Positions 35,512 through 44,486 of a stretch of DNA of 64,000 nucleotides are shown here, piece by piece; the stretch's first letter is position 1, and the number at the start of each line of letters is the position of its first letter. The translations under genes and the position numbers were made by a program. Under the pieces are notes generated by a model. It made no database searches, was not told the DNA's origin, and saw only the letters and a list, made by a program, of their open reading frames with translations. Origin of the DNA: Lactobacillus pasteurii DSM 23907 = CRBIP 24.76 (GTDB lineage: Bacteria; Bacillota; Bacilli; Lactobacillales; Lactobacillaceae); contig NZ_CAKD01000023.1 of NCBI RefSeq assembly GCF_000297025.1, forward strand, positions 248,001 to 312,000. Direction: 5' to 3'.

Positions 35512-36687
35512 CTAACCTTTAATTTTATTTGGTAAATAGAAGTGGCCTAGCAAAAAGCACATAACTAACAAGGTGCTGCTTGCAATTAACAAGTCGAAAT
35601 TGATTGGCAAAATCAATAACCAGGAAATACTAATGCATAACCATTGCAATAGCAAGACCGAGTCCAAAACTTTAACCAAATCATTTCCCTTAGTTGAATA
35701 ATCGATCGGCGCAATTCGATACATAATATTATTATCAAATTCTTTTGCTAGTGGCAATAACTGATAAGCTGTCAAAAAGACAATCAAGCAAGAAAGTCCA
35801 CAAGCCCAGCGCCAATTAGCAGTTAGCCAAGATACTAGCACTGCAAAAATCGTCATTCTTACTAGCAAATTCAAGTACTCTGGATTTCTAAGCAATGAAC
35901 GGCGATAAATAAAACTATTAGGCGTATCGCGCGCGAAAGTCTTTGGCAATAAAAAGTCTAGATACTTGCGACGCTTGATGACAACTTGCTTTTCTTCAAC
36001 GTCGGTAAACATGCTAAAGAGCGAATAAATGCGGTCTTTGCGCACTCTTTCATTTTCGATGGCTAAATTCCAGTCAAAAGTGGTTATTTTTTTGCTTGCT
36101 CCTAAAGCGATTAAGCCTACCGCCACTAATGCTGAAGGCATAAAATACACTTCTAGCAACATCAAGGCCAAAATTATAGCGTTAAATATTGAGCTTGAAT
36201 AAGTTTTTTCAAAATTCAAACCAACTTTTTCGTGCAATAACTGAGCATACTTATAAAGAATCAAACTAACCGGCATTGCCAAATATTGCCAAAGTGACAG
36301 ATCGGCCTTCAAGATTGCAAAAGGATATAAAATTCCTCCCATTAACACGATCAAAATTGTCGGCAAAATCATGCTATATGAAATCATTGGCTTTAGATAT
36401 TGTTCGATAGCTTCGCCATCTTGACTGAATAAAAACTGTAAATCAGCCGCTTTAAACAAAGTAACCAATCTTCCTGCTAAAAATGGCAACCACAAGACAA
36501 ATGCCGTTAGTGGCTTATAAAACCATAAATTGTTGGGCATTGTTTTAAGAGTTTTGGCATACCAAAACATCAAAGCTCCAAATAGAAAAATCAGGGCCAA
36601 GATGAAGAAGTCATTGAAAACCAGCGTCAAATATTTGAGACTGCGTTTAAAGTTTTGCGATAAGCGTTGTTTTGCTAACTTATTCAT
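35512..36687 (-). CDS. ecsB: ABC transporter permease EcsB
   Basis: This 391-residue membrane protein has about eight to ten hydrophobic helices, including pairs near 20-110, 130-215 and 280-385, with a cytoplasmic loop around 215-270 rich in basic residues. It matches EcsB permeases, which in Bacillus affect protein secretion, intramembrane proteolysis and competence. The substrate is unknown. The start overlaps the ecsA end by 8 bp. Confidence 0.9.
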   Translation of the reverse strand: MNKLAKQRLSQNFKRSLKYLTLVFNDFFILALIFLFGALMFWYAKTLKTMPNNLWFYKPLTAFVLWLPFLAGRLVTLFKAADLQFLFSQDGEAIEQYLKPMISYSMILPTILIVLMGGILYPFAILKADLSLWQYLAMPVSLILYKYAQLLHEKVGLNFEKTYSSSIFNAIILALMLLEVYFMPSALVAVGLIALGASKKITTFDWNLAIENERVRKDRIYSLFSMFTDVEEKQVVIKRRKYLDFLLPKTFARDTPNSFIYRRSLLRNPEYLNLLVRMTIFAVLVSWLTANWRWACGLSCLIVFLTAYQLLPLAKEFDNNIMYRIAPIDYSTKGNDLVKVLDSVLLLQWLCISISWLLILPINFDLLIASSTLLVMCFLLGHFYLPNKIKG

Positions 36688-37420
36688 GGCCAGTCACCTT
36701 ATTCAAAGTCAGATATAACTTATCAAATGGGTCGTCAGCCTTTAAACCATAGAAGTCTCGAATCTCTGCCAAACTACCAACAATTTCAATCGTTCCATTG
36801 TTCAAAACTGCATAAGTTGAAATCGCCTGTTGGGCATCTGCCAAAACGTGAGTGGTCATCAAGACCATTTTATCCTGGGCGATTACTTGTTTGATCAAAT
36901 CAATTAAATTAGCTACTGCTAAAGGATCTAATCCGGTAAAAGGTTCATCAATAACTAATAATTGCGTATCAGCCAAAAATGCCGTCACAATCATCACCTT
37001 TTGCTTCATCCCTTTAGAAAAGTGAATTGGAAGCCAATCTAACTTATCATCTAGCCTAAAGAGCTTCAACAATTCATGTGCTCTCTTCCAAGCTTGATCT
37101 GCATCCAGTTCATAGCTCAATATGGTCATATCAATATGTTCTTTTAAGCTTAATTCTGGATATAGCACTGGCGTTTCTGGAATGTAAGCTACTTGTTTCT
37201 TGAATTTTCTCGCCTGCGTACTTAAAGAAACTCCATTGAGACTAATTGATCCTTTTTGCGGTCTGAGCAAACCCAAAATGTGCTTGATTGTAGTAGACTT
37301 ACCTGCTCCATTCAAACCAATTAGTCCCAGCGCCTGTCCTGGTTTAATTTCTAAGTTAATGTCTTTAATTACTGGAATTCCGGTATATCCTCCAGTTAAA
37401 TGTTCAATTTTTAATGTCAT
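36680..37420 (-). CDS. ecsA: ABC transporter ATP-binding protein EcsA
   Basis: This 246-residue ABC ATPase has Walker A GLNGAGKSTTI, Q-loop AYIPETP, signature FSKGMKQKV (SKGMK replaces the standard SGGQ, as is usual in Ecs-type proteins), Walker B LLVIDEPF and the H-loop TTHV. It is the partner of EcsB and diverges from the HIT gene as in Bacillus. Confidence 0.94.
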   Translation of the reverse strand: MTLKIEHLTGGYTGIPVIKDINLEIKPGQALGLIGLNGAGKSTTIKHILGLLRPQKGSISLNGVSLSTQARKFKKQVAYIPETPVLYPELSLKEHIDMTILSYELDADQAWKRAHELLKLFRLDDKLDWLPIHFSKGMKQKVMIVTAFLADTQLLVIDEPFTGLDPLAVANLIDLIKQVIAQDKMVLMTTHVLADAQQAISTYAVLNNGTIEIVGSLAEIRDFYGLKADDPFDKLYLTLNKVTGHE

Positions 37421-37607
37421 AAATATTTTTCTTCCTATGCAAAAAATTTATATTAAAGATTATAACAAGCTGATTGCAATTGTAGAAAACAAATGTTCTA
37501 AAGTTAATCATTACATAAAATTTGCTTTTTAGCTACATTCTTAGGCCTTTTCCATGGTAGCATATATTTAAAGATTAGTTTTATTTAGAAGAATAGAGGT
37601 TCAAAAT

Positions 37608-38039
37608 ATGGAAAACTTAATCGATGATTGTTTATTCTGCAAGATCATTCGTGGAGAAATCCCTAGCTACAAGGTTTTTGAAAATGAAGATGTTTTAGCA
37701 TTTCTTGACATCTCTCAAGCAAATCCTGGCCACACTTTGATGGTACCAAAGAAACACCTTGAAAATCTATTTGACTACACTAGCGAAGATGCTCAAAAAT
37801 ATTTGCAATATTTACCTGAAATTGCTCGAGCAATTCAAAAGGCTTTCCCTGAAGTTGATGGAATGAACATTTTAACCAATAACGGAAAAGTTGCCGGACA
37901 AATGGTAATGCACTCACACATTCACTTTGTACCTCGCTTTGAAGGAGATGGTCTTAAGATTATTTCTAGAAATAACGCTGATCAATACGACGAAGCAAAG
38001 TATCAAGCTGTTGCAGACAAAATTAAGGCTCAATTTTAG
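37608..38039 (+). CDS. hit: HIT family protein (histidine triad nucleotide hydrolase)
   Basis: This 143-residue HIT protein has the zinc-type CLFCKIIRGEIPS start, ISQANPGHTLMVPKKH, and the histidine triad HSHIHFVPR near residue 105. Hint-type enzymes hydrolyse adenosine phosphoramidates. The neighbourhood (ecsAB divergent, yhaH and prsA downstream) matches Bacillus hit. A good ribosome-binding site (AGAGG) is present. Confidence 0.95.
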   Translation: MENLIDDCLFCKIIRGEIPSYKVFENEDVLAFLDISQANPGHTLMVPKKHLENLFDYTSEDAQKYLQYLPEIARAIQKAFPEVDGMNILTNNGKVAGQMVMHSHIHFVPRFEGDGLKIISRNNADQYDEAKYQAVADKIKAQF

Positions 38040-38049
38040 GAGTTAGATT

Positions 38050-38379
38050 ATGAAAAAATTTACTTTAGGATTGATTTTAGGAGCCGGTGCTGGACTACTA
38101 GCATCATTTTTGAAAAATGAAGACGGCTCTAGAGTTGGCGCTCCTTTGAAGGCAGAATTCGATGGTCTTAAAGATGATTTTCAAGATTTATCAAGCGGCG
38201 TCGATTCTGCTAAAAGCGCCCTAGCTGATTTAGAAAAGAATTTGCCTGACGCAAGTAAGGCAATTGATGAAATCGGCGACGATATTCGTCATTATCAAGA
38301 TCAAAGCAGTCGCACGATTGAAGAACTTGAAAAAGCTGCTGACAATCTAGAACAAAAAATGCAACAAAATTTCGAATAA
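38050..38379 (+). CDS. YtxH/YhaH-like small membrane-associated protein
   Basis: This 109-residue protein has one N-terminal hydrophobic helix with small residues (LGLILGAGAGLLASF) and then a charged, mostly helical segment with likely coiled coil (~35-109, rich in D, E, K, Q). This is the shape of YtxH-domain proteins. Its place between hit and prsA matches yhaH in Bacillus. Function is unknown. A ribosome-binding site (TAGGAG) overlaps the hit stop region, so it is probably co-transcribed with hit. Confidence 0.82.
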   Translation: MKKFTLGLILGAGAGLLASFLKNEDGSRVGAPLKAEFDGLKDDFQDLSSGVDSAKSALADLEKNLPDASKAIDEIGDDIRHYQDQSSRTIEELEKAADNLEQKMQQNFE

Positions 38380-38429
38380 AATGTAATTTTTTTGTGAATA
38401 TAGCATTTTTAAAATTATTATGGGCAAAA

Positions 38430-38457
38430 TTGTGTTATATTAATTGTCAGTTATTAT
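38430..38457 (+). promoter_or_regulatory. Promoter of prsA
   Basis: TTGTGT and TATTAT are separated by 16 bp, about 28 bp before the start codon, with the ribosome-binding site (GTGGAG) in between. Confidence 0.6.
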
Positions 38458-38484
38458 AGATAAGGATGTGGAGATTTTATTTCT

Positions 38485-39393
38485 ATGAAGAATTATTGGA
38501 AGAAAGCAGCAGCAGTTATTGCTGTAGCAGGTATCGCATTATCAACAGCAGCATGTTCTAAGAGCAACAACGCTACAGTTGCATCATACAAGGGTGGAAA
38601 GATCACTCAAGAAGAATACTACAATGAGATGAAGAAGTCTCAATCAGGTCAATCTACTTTGGCTAACATGATTATTAACCGTGCTTTGGAAGAACAATAC
38701 GGTAGTAAAGTTTCATCTAAGAAGGTTGATAAGCTTTACAACAGCTACAAGAAGCAATACGGTTCACAATTTAGCTCAATCTTGCAACAAAACGGCTTAA
38801 CTGCTTCAAGTTTTAAGCAAAACTTGAAGACTAGTTTGCTTTCAGAAGCCGCTTTGAAGGATGTCAAGAAGATTTCTAAGAAGCAAGAACAAAAAGCTTG
38901 GAAGAGCTATCAACCTAAGGTTACTGTTCAACACATTTTAGTATCTAAGAAATCTACTGCTGAATCAATCATCAAGCAATTGAAGAGCGGCAAGAGCTTT
39001 GCTTCATTAGCTAAGAAGTACTCTCTTGATACTGCTACTAAGAACAAAGCTGGTAAGTTAGCAGCCTTTGACTCATACGACACTAGCTTAGATTCAACTT
39101 TCATGACTGCAGCATTCAAGCTTAAGACTGGCGAAACTACTTCTACTCCTGTTAAGACCCAATCTGGTTATGAAATCATCAAGATGATCAACCACCCAGC
39201 TAAGGGTAGCTTTGCTTCTCACAAGAGCACTATTGACAAGCACATTTACGCTACTATGGCTCAAGATCAAGAAACAATGAGATCAGTTATCGCTTCAGTT
39301 TTGAAGAAGGCTAATGTATCTATCAAGGACAGCGATCTTAAGAACGTATTGTCTTCATACATTTCAACTACTTCATCTTCAAGCAACAAGTAA
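38485..39393 (+). CDS. prsA: Foldase lipoprotein PrsA (parvulin-type peptidyl-prolyl isomerase)
   Basis: This 302-residue extracellular lipoprotein helps secreted proteins fold after Sec export. The signal peptide ends in lipobox TAAC (Cys24), followed by a helical chaperone region and a PPIC/parvulin domain (~145-240; VQHILVSKK, KSFASLAKKYS, LKTGETTSTPVKTQSGYEI). The C-terminal helix ends in a serine-rich tail. Codon use is strongly biased, suggesting high expression. It has its own promoter and a bidirectional terminator. Confidence 0.95.
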   Translation: MKNYWKKAAAVIAVAGIALSTAACSKSNNATVASYKGGKITQEEYYNEMKKSQSGQSTLANMIINRALEEQYGSKVSSKKVDKLYNSYKKQYGSQFSSILQQNGLTASSFKQNLKTSLLSEAALKDVKKISKKQEQKAWKSYQPKVTVQHILVSKKSTAESIIKQLKSGKSFASLAKKYSLDTATKNKAGKLAAFDSYDTSLDSTFMTAAFKLKTGETTSTPVKTQSGYEIIKMINHPAKGSFASHKSTIDKHIYATMAQDQETMRSVIASVLKKANVSIKDSDLKNVLSSYISTTSSSSNK

Positions 39394-39419
39394 TAATTGA
39401 CGACAACTTGTAGACAATA

Positions 39420-39459
39420 AAAATGATCAGGAATTTTTTTCGATTCCTGATCATTTTTT
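39420..39459. terminator. Bidirectional terminator between prsA and yhaM
   Basis: AAAATGATCAGGAA and TTCCTGATCATTTT form a 14-bp stem, with T runs on both strands between the convergent genes. Confidence 0.9.
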
Positions 39460-39460
39460 G

Positions 39461-40441
39461 TTATTCTAATAATTTTGCTTGATCCAAAGCTTCATCTTTA
39501 GTTGGACGATAGAATCTTCTTCCATCCCTGCTTTTAATTGCATCCGTATAAGTTCCTGGCTTGGTATGTTGCAAAGCATTGGTAATGGCATAAACGCCTG
39601 CATCAAAGTCATCAATTTGGTGCAAAATTTCAGCTTCTAGTAGCTGGGGCAATTTTGGAGAGCCATACTCAAATTTGCCATGATGTGCTAAAACCATATG
39701 TCTCAAAAGGAGTAGATCTTCAGACTTAGTATCTAACTTTAATTCATTAGCTGCCAAGAAAATTTGTTCATCGATCAAAACCAAATGACCAATCATATTT
39801 CCTTCAACGGTATATTGGGTGGCAACTGGTCCAGATAGTTCGATCACCTTGCCCATGTCGTGTAAAATGCAACCAGCATATAATAGCGACTTATCAACTT
39901 GAGGATAGCAATTGACAATGGCTTTAGCTAAGCGAAGCATCGAAACGGTGTGATATGCCAGTCCGCCTTGAACAGCATGGTGATTGCTTTTGCCAGCTGG
40001 AAAACTGAAGAAATTGTCCTTCCATTTTTTCAATAAATAGCGGACAATTCGATTCCAAGTTGGATTCAAGATTTCAAAAACATAACTGTTAATCTCTTCT
40101 TCAATTGAGTCGCTCTTTTCAGGGGCCTGCTTCACAAATTCACTCAAATCATAGCCATCCTTTTCGGTGACTACTCTCATTGAATAAATTCTAATTTGAG
40201 CTTGGCCTTGATAAACTGTTCTTCTTCCGTCGATTTCCACAATTGTTCCAGCGCTAAAAACATTATCATCGCCAGCTTCAGCGCGCCAATAAATCCCCTT
40301 GATTTCGCCGGAAGAGTCAGCAAGTTGAACTATCAAAAAGGGATTATTATTGCTTTGAGAAAGTCGAAGCTGAGAACTCGTTATCTTAGCAACTGTATTG
40401 ATTTCTTCGCCTTCATTATAATCTGCAAGATGTTTAAACAT
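39461..40441 (-). CDS. yhaM: 3'-5' exoribonuclease YhaM
   Basis: This 326-residue nuclease has an N-terminal OB-fold (~15-95; GEIKGIYW) for nucleic acid binding and a C-terminal HD domain with HHAVQGGLAYHTVSML, the metal-binding HD pair in CILHDMGKVIEL, and AHHGKFEYGSP. YhaM trims RNA 3' ends in Firmicutes. It is the last gene of a run yhaO-yhaN-yhaM and overlaps yhaN by 8 bp. Confidence 0.95.
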   Translation of the reverse strand: MFKHLADYNEGEEINTVAKITSSQLRLSQSNNNPFLIVQLADSSGEIKGIYWRAEAGDDNVFSAGTIVEIDGRRTVYQGQAQIRIYSMRVVTEKDGYDLSEFVKQAPEKSDSIEEEINSYVFEILNPTWNRIVRYLLKKWKDNFFSFPAGKSNHHAVQGGLAYHTVSMLRLAKAIVNCYPQVDKSLLYAGCILHDMGKVIELSGPVATQYTVEGNMIGHLVLIDEQIFLAANELKLDTKSEDLLLLRHMVLAHHGKFEYGSPKLPQLLEAEILHQIDDFDAGVYAITNALQHTKPGTYTDAIKSRDGRRFYRPTKDEALDQAKLLE

Positions 40442-42893
40442 TGGTTGATCCTTTCATTAAGATCACAGTTTCCAAATCAAGCTGTCTGGTTAACTTCCGT
40501 TGAGCAGTAAATATCAATACTTGATTGTGTTTACTTATTTTCTTTAGCAATTTTTCAATGTAGCCGATTCTCCGATCATCAAAATTTACAAAAGAATCGT
40601 CAATTAAGATTGGTAAGTTTATTTTATCAGCAATTTGCTCAATAAAAGCAAGTTTAACAGCAAAATATAATTGTTCAGCCGTTGCTCTAGATAAAAATTC
40701 TACTTTTACTTTCTTTCCATCGCAGCGAACAACTTCTAACTTATTTTTGAATAGAATATCTAGATATCGTTCGCCAGTTAAAATTTTGAAGTACTCTTTG
40801 GCTGATTGAAGCATTTTTGGAAAACGCTCATTTGAAGCTAATTCTAGTGCGCGATCAATTAACCGCGCAGCCAGCAAATTAGCTAAGTATTCTTGGCTGG
40901 CTTGGGCAAGCTCACTTTGACTATTGGCTAAATTTTGTTTAGATAAGAAAATATCTTTTGAATTTGCAATATTTTCTTGCTTCACTTCAATTTGCGCTAC
41001 AGCGGTCTGAGCAAGATTTATTTCTTCTTCTAGCTGCCTTTTTTCTGCTTCAAGCTTCTCAACTTCAGCCTTAAGGTCTGCTTCTTGGTAGGTATCAAGT
41101 TTATCTAGATCATCTGCTAAAACCTCGCTTAAGGCTGAAATTTTGGCTTTGAGGGCTGTTTGATCTAAGTAGGCTTGATATCTTGCCTTATAATCTTCAA
41201 AGCTAGCCACCTGGTCATGAGCAAAGATTACATCTAGCTGCAATTTTAGTTCTTTCAACTTTTGAGCTGTAATCTTCATAGTATTATTCAAAGATTCTTG
41301 TCGCTCTTGTTGATATTGATTCTCAGCCAACTTTTTAGCTAATGAATCTAAGATCGCTAAAAGAGCTTCAATATCGCTTGAAAGCTGCTGATCTAGTAAA
41401 ATTGCTAAGTCACCAGCAAAATGATCAACATTTTGGTCAATCAAATCAAGTTCTGCTTGATTATCTACTCGCTCTTGAAGTTTTGCCTGATATTGACTAA
41501 CTTGCAACTGCAATTGACCAAGATCCAAATCAGCCACTTCTATGCCATACTTGCTCTTGAAGTTAGCTAGCTTTTGGGCTTGAAGCTTTTGCTGTTTATC
41601 AATAGCAAGTTGCTGATTTTTCCAATAAATAAAGGCTGCGGCAATCAAGACTAAACCAATTCCTAAACCCACCAGCTTAAGCAAAATTCCTAACACTACG
41701 GCTAATGCAATTGATCCATACAAAAGCATTTGACCATTTTTATTGTTGCTAGCTGGAATAACTTCTGGCAGATCCTGTTTCATTTGTTCAAAGTCAGCCT
41801 GGGTGTAATTAGCCATTTTTTCTAAAGCTGGATTGAAATTTAATTGTCCCTGTAAATTTTGTTCCAGTTGCTTATCTTTTTGTTCTAGAAAATGTCTCTG
41901 ACTCTGCCAATGTAAAAGCTCTGGTCTTTTTTGCACATAGCTCTTGGCACTGTTAACAAATTCCACATCAAGCAAGTCAATTTGCTTTAAATCTTGCTGG
42001 CTGGCAGCTTGATTCAATTCCAATGATTTAATTTCAGCTTCAAGATTTTGCCCCTTTTGATAATTCTCATGGTCAAAAGCAATCACTTGCTCTTGCTTTT
42101 TCAATTCTTTCAATTGGCGATAATTTTCTAATTGCTGCTCAAGCTTTGTTAAATCCTCAATTTGCTGTTGCAAACTAGTAGCTTTAGTTCTTAGCTGCTT
42201 TAATTGATTTTGCTGTTCAACTAGCTTAGTTTGATTTTCTTGATAATTGGTAAATTCTACTTGTTTATCTGCCAGAGTTGCTTGATCCTCATCGACTTTA
42301 GCCAAAAGTTGATTAACGATCGGTTTTTTACCCGTTTTTTTGAATTGATCCTTGGCTTGCTTATCAAATAGATCCCTTAATTCAAGCAAACGATTGCTCT
42401 GAGGCATCCCCAAAAAGTAAATTCGCTCTAATAAATCAGCCTGACTTAAGCCAAGAATCTGTCTCATAGTTTCTTGATTAAAAATAAAACTATCGGCATA
42501 AAAATTGCCATTGATATTTTGAATTTGATCAAAGAAAGTTTCCACAGGTACACGCTCGTCATTTTTCTTAACGGTTAAATTGCCCTTTTTGCTCTTATTT
42601 CCCTTGGCATAGAGTCTTTCTAATTCAAAAGTATTGCCAGCTTCATCCTCAAAAATTAGTGATCCGCCCATAGGAGAAACATTAGCTAGCGGGATATAAT
42701 TTTCAAAAAAGCTTGAGGCAATATTTTTCAAATAAAAACCAAACAAAACTTGCTTAATAAAAGCAACTAAGGTACTTTTACCAGCTTCATTTTCTCCGAA
42801 AAAAATATCAATATTCTTGTCTGCTAAGTCAAAAGTTTGATTTGAAAATTTACCAAAATTAACGATTTTAATTTTTTTCAGTCTCATCTTCAA
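40434..42893 (-). CDS. SbcC/Rad50-like ATPase YhaN
   Basis: This 819-residue SMC-like ATPase has Walker A FGENEAGKSTLVAFI at ~35, long coiled-coil arms (~180-360 and ~430-640) interrupted by a hydrophobic segment (~390-425, two short helices). At the C-terminus are a signature-like region (SRATAEQLYFAVKLAF) and Walker B LPILIDDSFVNFDD. It partners YhaO, as SbcC partners SbcD. The internal hydrophobic pair suggests membrane attachment, as described for YhaN-type proteins. It overlaps yhaO by 26 bp. The start may be at the ATG two codons later. Confidence 0.87.
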   Translation of the reverse strand: MKMRLKKIKIVNFGKFSNQTFDLADKNIDIFFGENEAGKSTLVAFIKQVLFGFYLKNIASSFFENYIPLANVSPMGGSLIFEDEAGNTFELERLYAKGNKSKKGNLTVKKNDERVPVETFFDQIQNINGNFYADSFIFNQETMRQILGLSQADLLERIYFLGMPQSNRLLELRDLFDKQAKDQFKKTGKKPIVNQLLAKVDEDQATLADKQVEFTNYQENQTKLVEQQNQLKQLRTKATSLQQQIEDLTKLEQQLENYRQLKELKKQEQVIAFDHENYQKGQNLEAEIKSLELNQAASQQDLKQIDLLDVEFVNSAKSYVQKRPELLHWQSQRHFLEQKDKQLEQNLQGQLNFNPALEKMANYTQADFEQMKQDLPEVIPASNNKNGQMLLYGSIALAVVLGILLKLVGLGIGLVLIAAAFIYWKNQQLAIDKQQKLQAQKLANFKSKYGIEVADLDLGQLQLQVSQYQAKLQERVDNQAELDLIDQNVDHFAGDLAILLDQQLSSDIEALLAILDSLAKKLAENQYQQERQESLNNTMKITAQKLKELKLQLDVIFAHDQVASFEDYKARYQAYLDQTALKAKISALSEVLADDLDKLDTYQEADLKAEVEKLEAEKRQLEEEINLAQTAVAQIEVKQENIANSKDIFLSKQNLANSQSELAQASQEYLANLLAARLIDRALELASNERFPKMLQSAKEYFKILTGERYLDILFKNKLEVVRCDGKKVKVEFLSRATAEQLYFAVKLAFIEQIADKINLPILIDDSFVNFDDRRIGYIEKLLKKISKHNQVLIFTAQRKLTRQLDLETVILMKGSTNV

Positions 42894-44088
42894 TTCCTTT
42901 CAACTTATTGGCTAGTTTAACCTTAGTCAAAGCCATAACCTCATCCAAAAATTGTGGATTCTGAGCCAGATTTTCCGTTATCGGTGCCTTATGGCTCCAG
43001 TCTTTTATTATCTTAGCTAACTGATCAGAAGCAAAAATTTCAGCTTCTGCCTGATCGAAATATTGCTGGCTGGCCTGATTTAAATTAATCAAATCCTCTG
43101 TTTCTAGTCTGACATCAACTAATTGCGACATATATGGCAATGCTTGCGAAATACTTTGCCAAAACGTATTGTCTTCAACTAATTCAATCTCTTCATCAGT
43201 TAAAAACTGTGCTCCCGTAAGTTTCAAACTAAAGTAAGTAGTTTCTTTTACCTGCGCCAAAGCTTGCAAAACTTGCTCTCTCAATTCACTTTTATTGATC
43301 GCTTTAGTAAGAGGAAGGACTACCTGCTTCCAAACAATCGGACCAGTCTGATAGAATTGGAGCTTTGTTTCTTTAGTACTTTCGTCAATTGTTCCTAAAT
43401 AGCATCCCTTAACCCCCAATTCGTTGATGTGTCGGCCTTGAATATTTCCTGAGTAGACAATCCAAGGCTTTTGACTAAGCACTCTTCTAGCGTGAATATG
43501 TCCCAAGGCAAAATAGTCATAATTCAAATCGATAATTTCATCGAGCTTATATGGCGCATAGACATTTTTCTCAGTCCTGGATTCCTTTTCTTGCGCATGC
43601 ATTAAACCAAAAGTATAGTTGGGTCCTTTTTTAGGAAAATCTTTAACCAAATCATCAACAATATGATTATTCAGATAAGAAAAACCTACTACGTCATAAT
43701 TGAAATTATTTCGAGTAGTAAAAGTTATCTGTTCAATCTTTTGTCCATCGCCCAGCAATTTAAAATACTTGTTTGGTGCAACTAGCAAATTGCTAGCTGC
43801 CATATGATCATGATTGCCGAAAATCATGACTACTTGAATTTCCTGATCAGTGAGCCTTTTAATTTGCTGGCTAAAAAATAGTTGACTTCTTGGGCTAGGA
43901 TGATCGCTATCGAAAGTATCTCCAGCTATCAAAACCAGATCAACTTGCTCTTTAAGTGCTAAATCAACAATTCTTTTTAACGATTCATCGCTAGCACGAT
44001 AAATTTGATCAAATACTGTAGATGGCAAAAAAGATAGCCCACGAAATGGGCTATCTAAATGCGCATCAGCAAAATGAATAAATTTCAT
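42868..44088 (-). CDS. SbcD/Mre11-like DNA repair exonuclease YhaO
   Basis: This 406-residue calcineurin-like phosphoesterase has all metal-binding motifs: DAHLDS (Asp8, His10), GDTFDSDHPS, GNHDHM, LMHAQE and GHIHAR. The C-terminal part (~280-400) probably docks to YhaN. It is predicted to be a DNA nuclease; specificity is untested here. It follows the YlbF-family gene by 3 bp. Confidence 0.9.
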   Translation of the reverse strand: MKFIHFADAHLDSPFRGLSFLPSTVFDQIYRASDESLKRIVDLALKEQVDLVLIAGDTFDSDHPSPRSQLFFSQQIKRLTDQEIQVVMIFGNHDHMAASNLLVAPNKYFKLLGDGQKIEQITFTTRNNFNYDVVGFSYLNNHIVDDLVKDFPKKGPNYTFGLMHAQEKESRTEKNVYAPYKLDEIIDLNYDYFALGHIHARRVLSQKPWIVYSGNIQGRHINELGVKGCYLGTIDESTKETKLQFYQTGPIVWKQVVLPLTKAINKSELREQVLQALAQVKETTYFSLKLTGAQFLTDEEIELVEDNTFWQSISQALPYMSQLVDVRLETEDLINLNQASQQYFDQAEAEIFASDQLAKIIKDWSHKAPITENLAQNPQFLDEVMALTKVKLANKLKGIEDETEKN

Positions 44089-44091
44089 TTT

Positions 44092-44466
44092 CTAAATTAA
44101 ATCCTTATACAAATCCTTGTTTCTGATGTTTTCGTACAAATCATTCAATTGAGCTGAGTAAATACGTTGAATTTCATCCAACATACCGTGAACTTTTTGT
44201 TCAGCTTCAAATAAGTTAGTAATGTTTGCGTTGCTTTGAGCTTCGTGAGCAAGCTTGCCATATTCTTCAGCATCTTGATCAGTGATTTCTTGACCCATTT
44301 GTTGAGCACGCATTAACTTAGCTTGAACTTCGTCCATTCTCTTGAAAAGGTCCTTGCTAGTTGGATCTTCTTCAATAGCCTTAACAGCCTTTGCTAAATC
44401 CAAATACTCCTGTGTTTCCTTTAAATCTTTTGCTAATTGATTAGCTGTATCGTAAATATTTACCAT
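44092..44466 (-). CDS. YlbF/YmcA family protein (YheA-like)
   Basis: This 124-residue all-helical protein of the YlbF family is predicted as two long helices. The charged pattern NIYDTANQLAKDLKETQEY is typical of the family start. Paralogues YlbF and YmcA act with YaaT to steer RNase Y, while YheA has no known role. The position beside yhaO-yhaN-yhaM is conserved in Firmicutes. Confidence 0.9.
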   Translation of the reverse strand: MVNIYDTANQLAKDLKETQEYLDLAKAVKAIEEDPTSKDLFKRMDEVQAKLMRAQQMGQEITDQDAEEYGKLAHEAQSNANITNLFEAEQKVHGMLDEIQRIYSAQLNDLYENIRNKDLYKDLI

Positions 44467-44486
44467 CGGGGGTATCCTTTCTTTGA

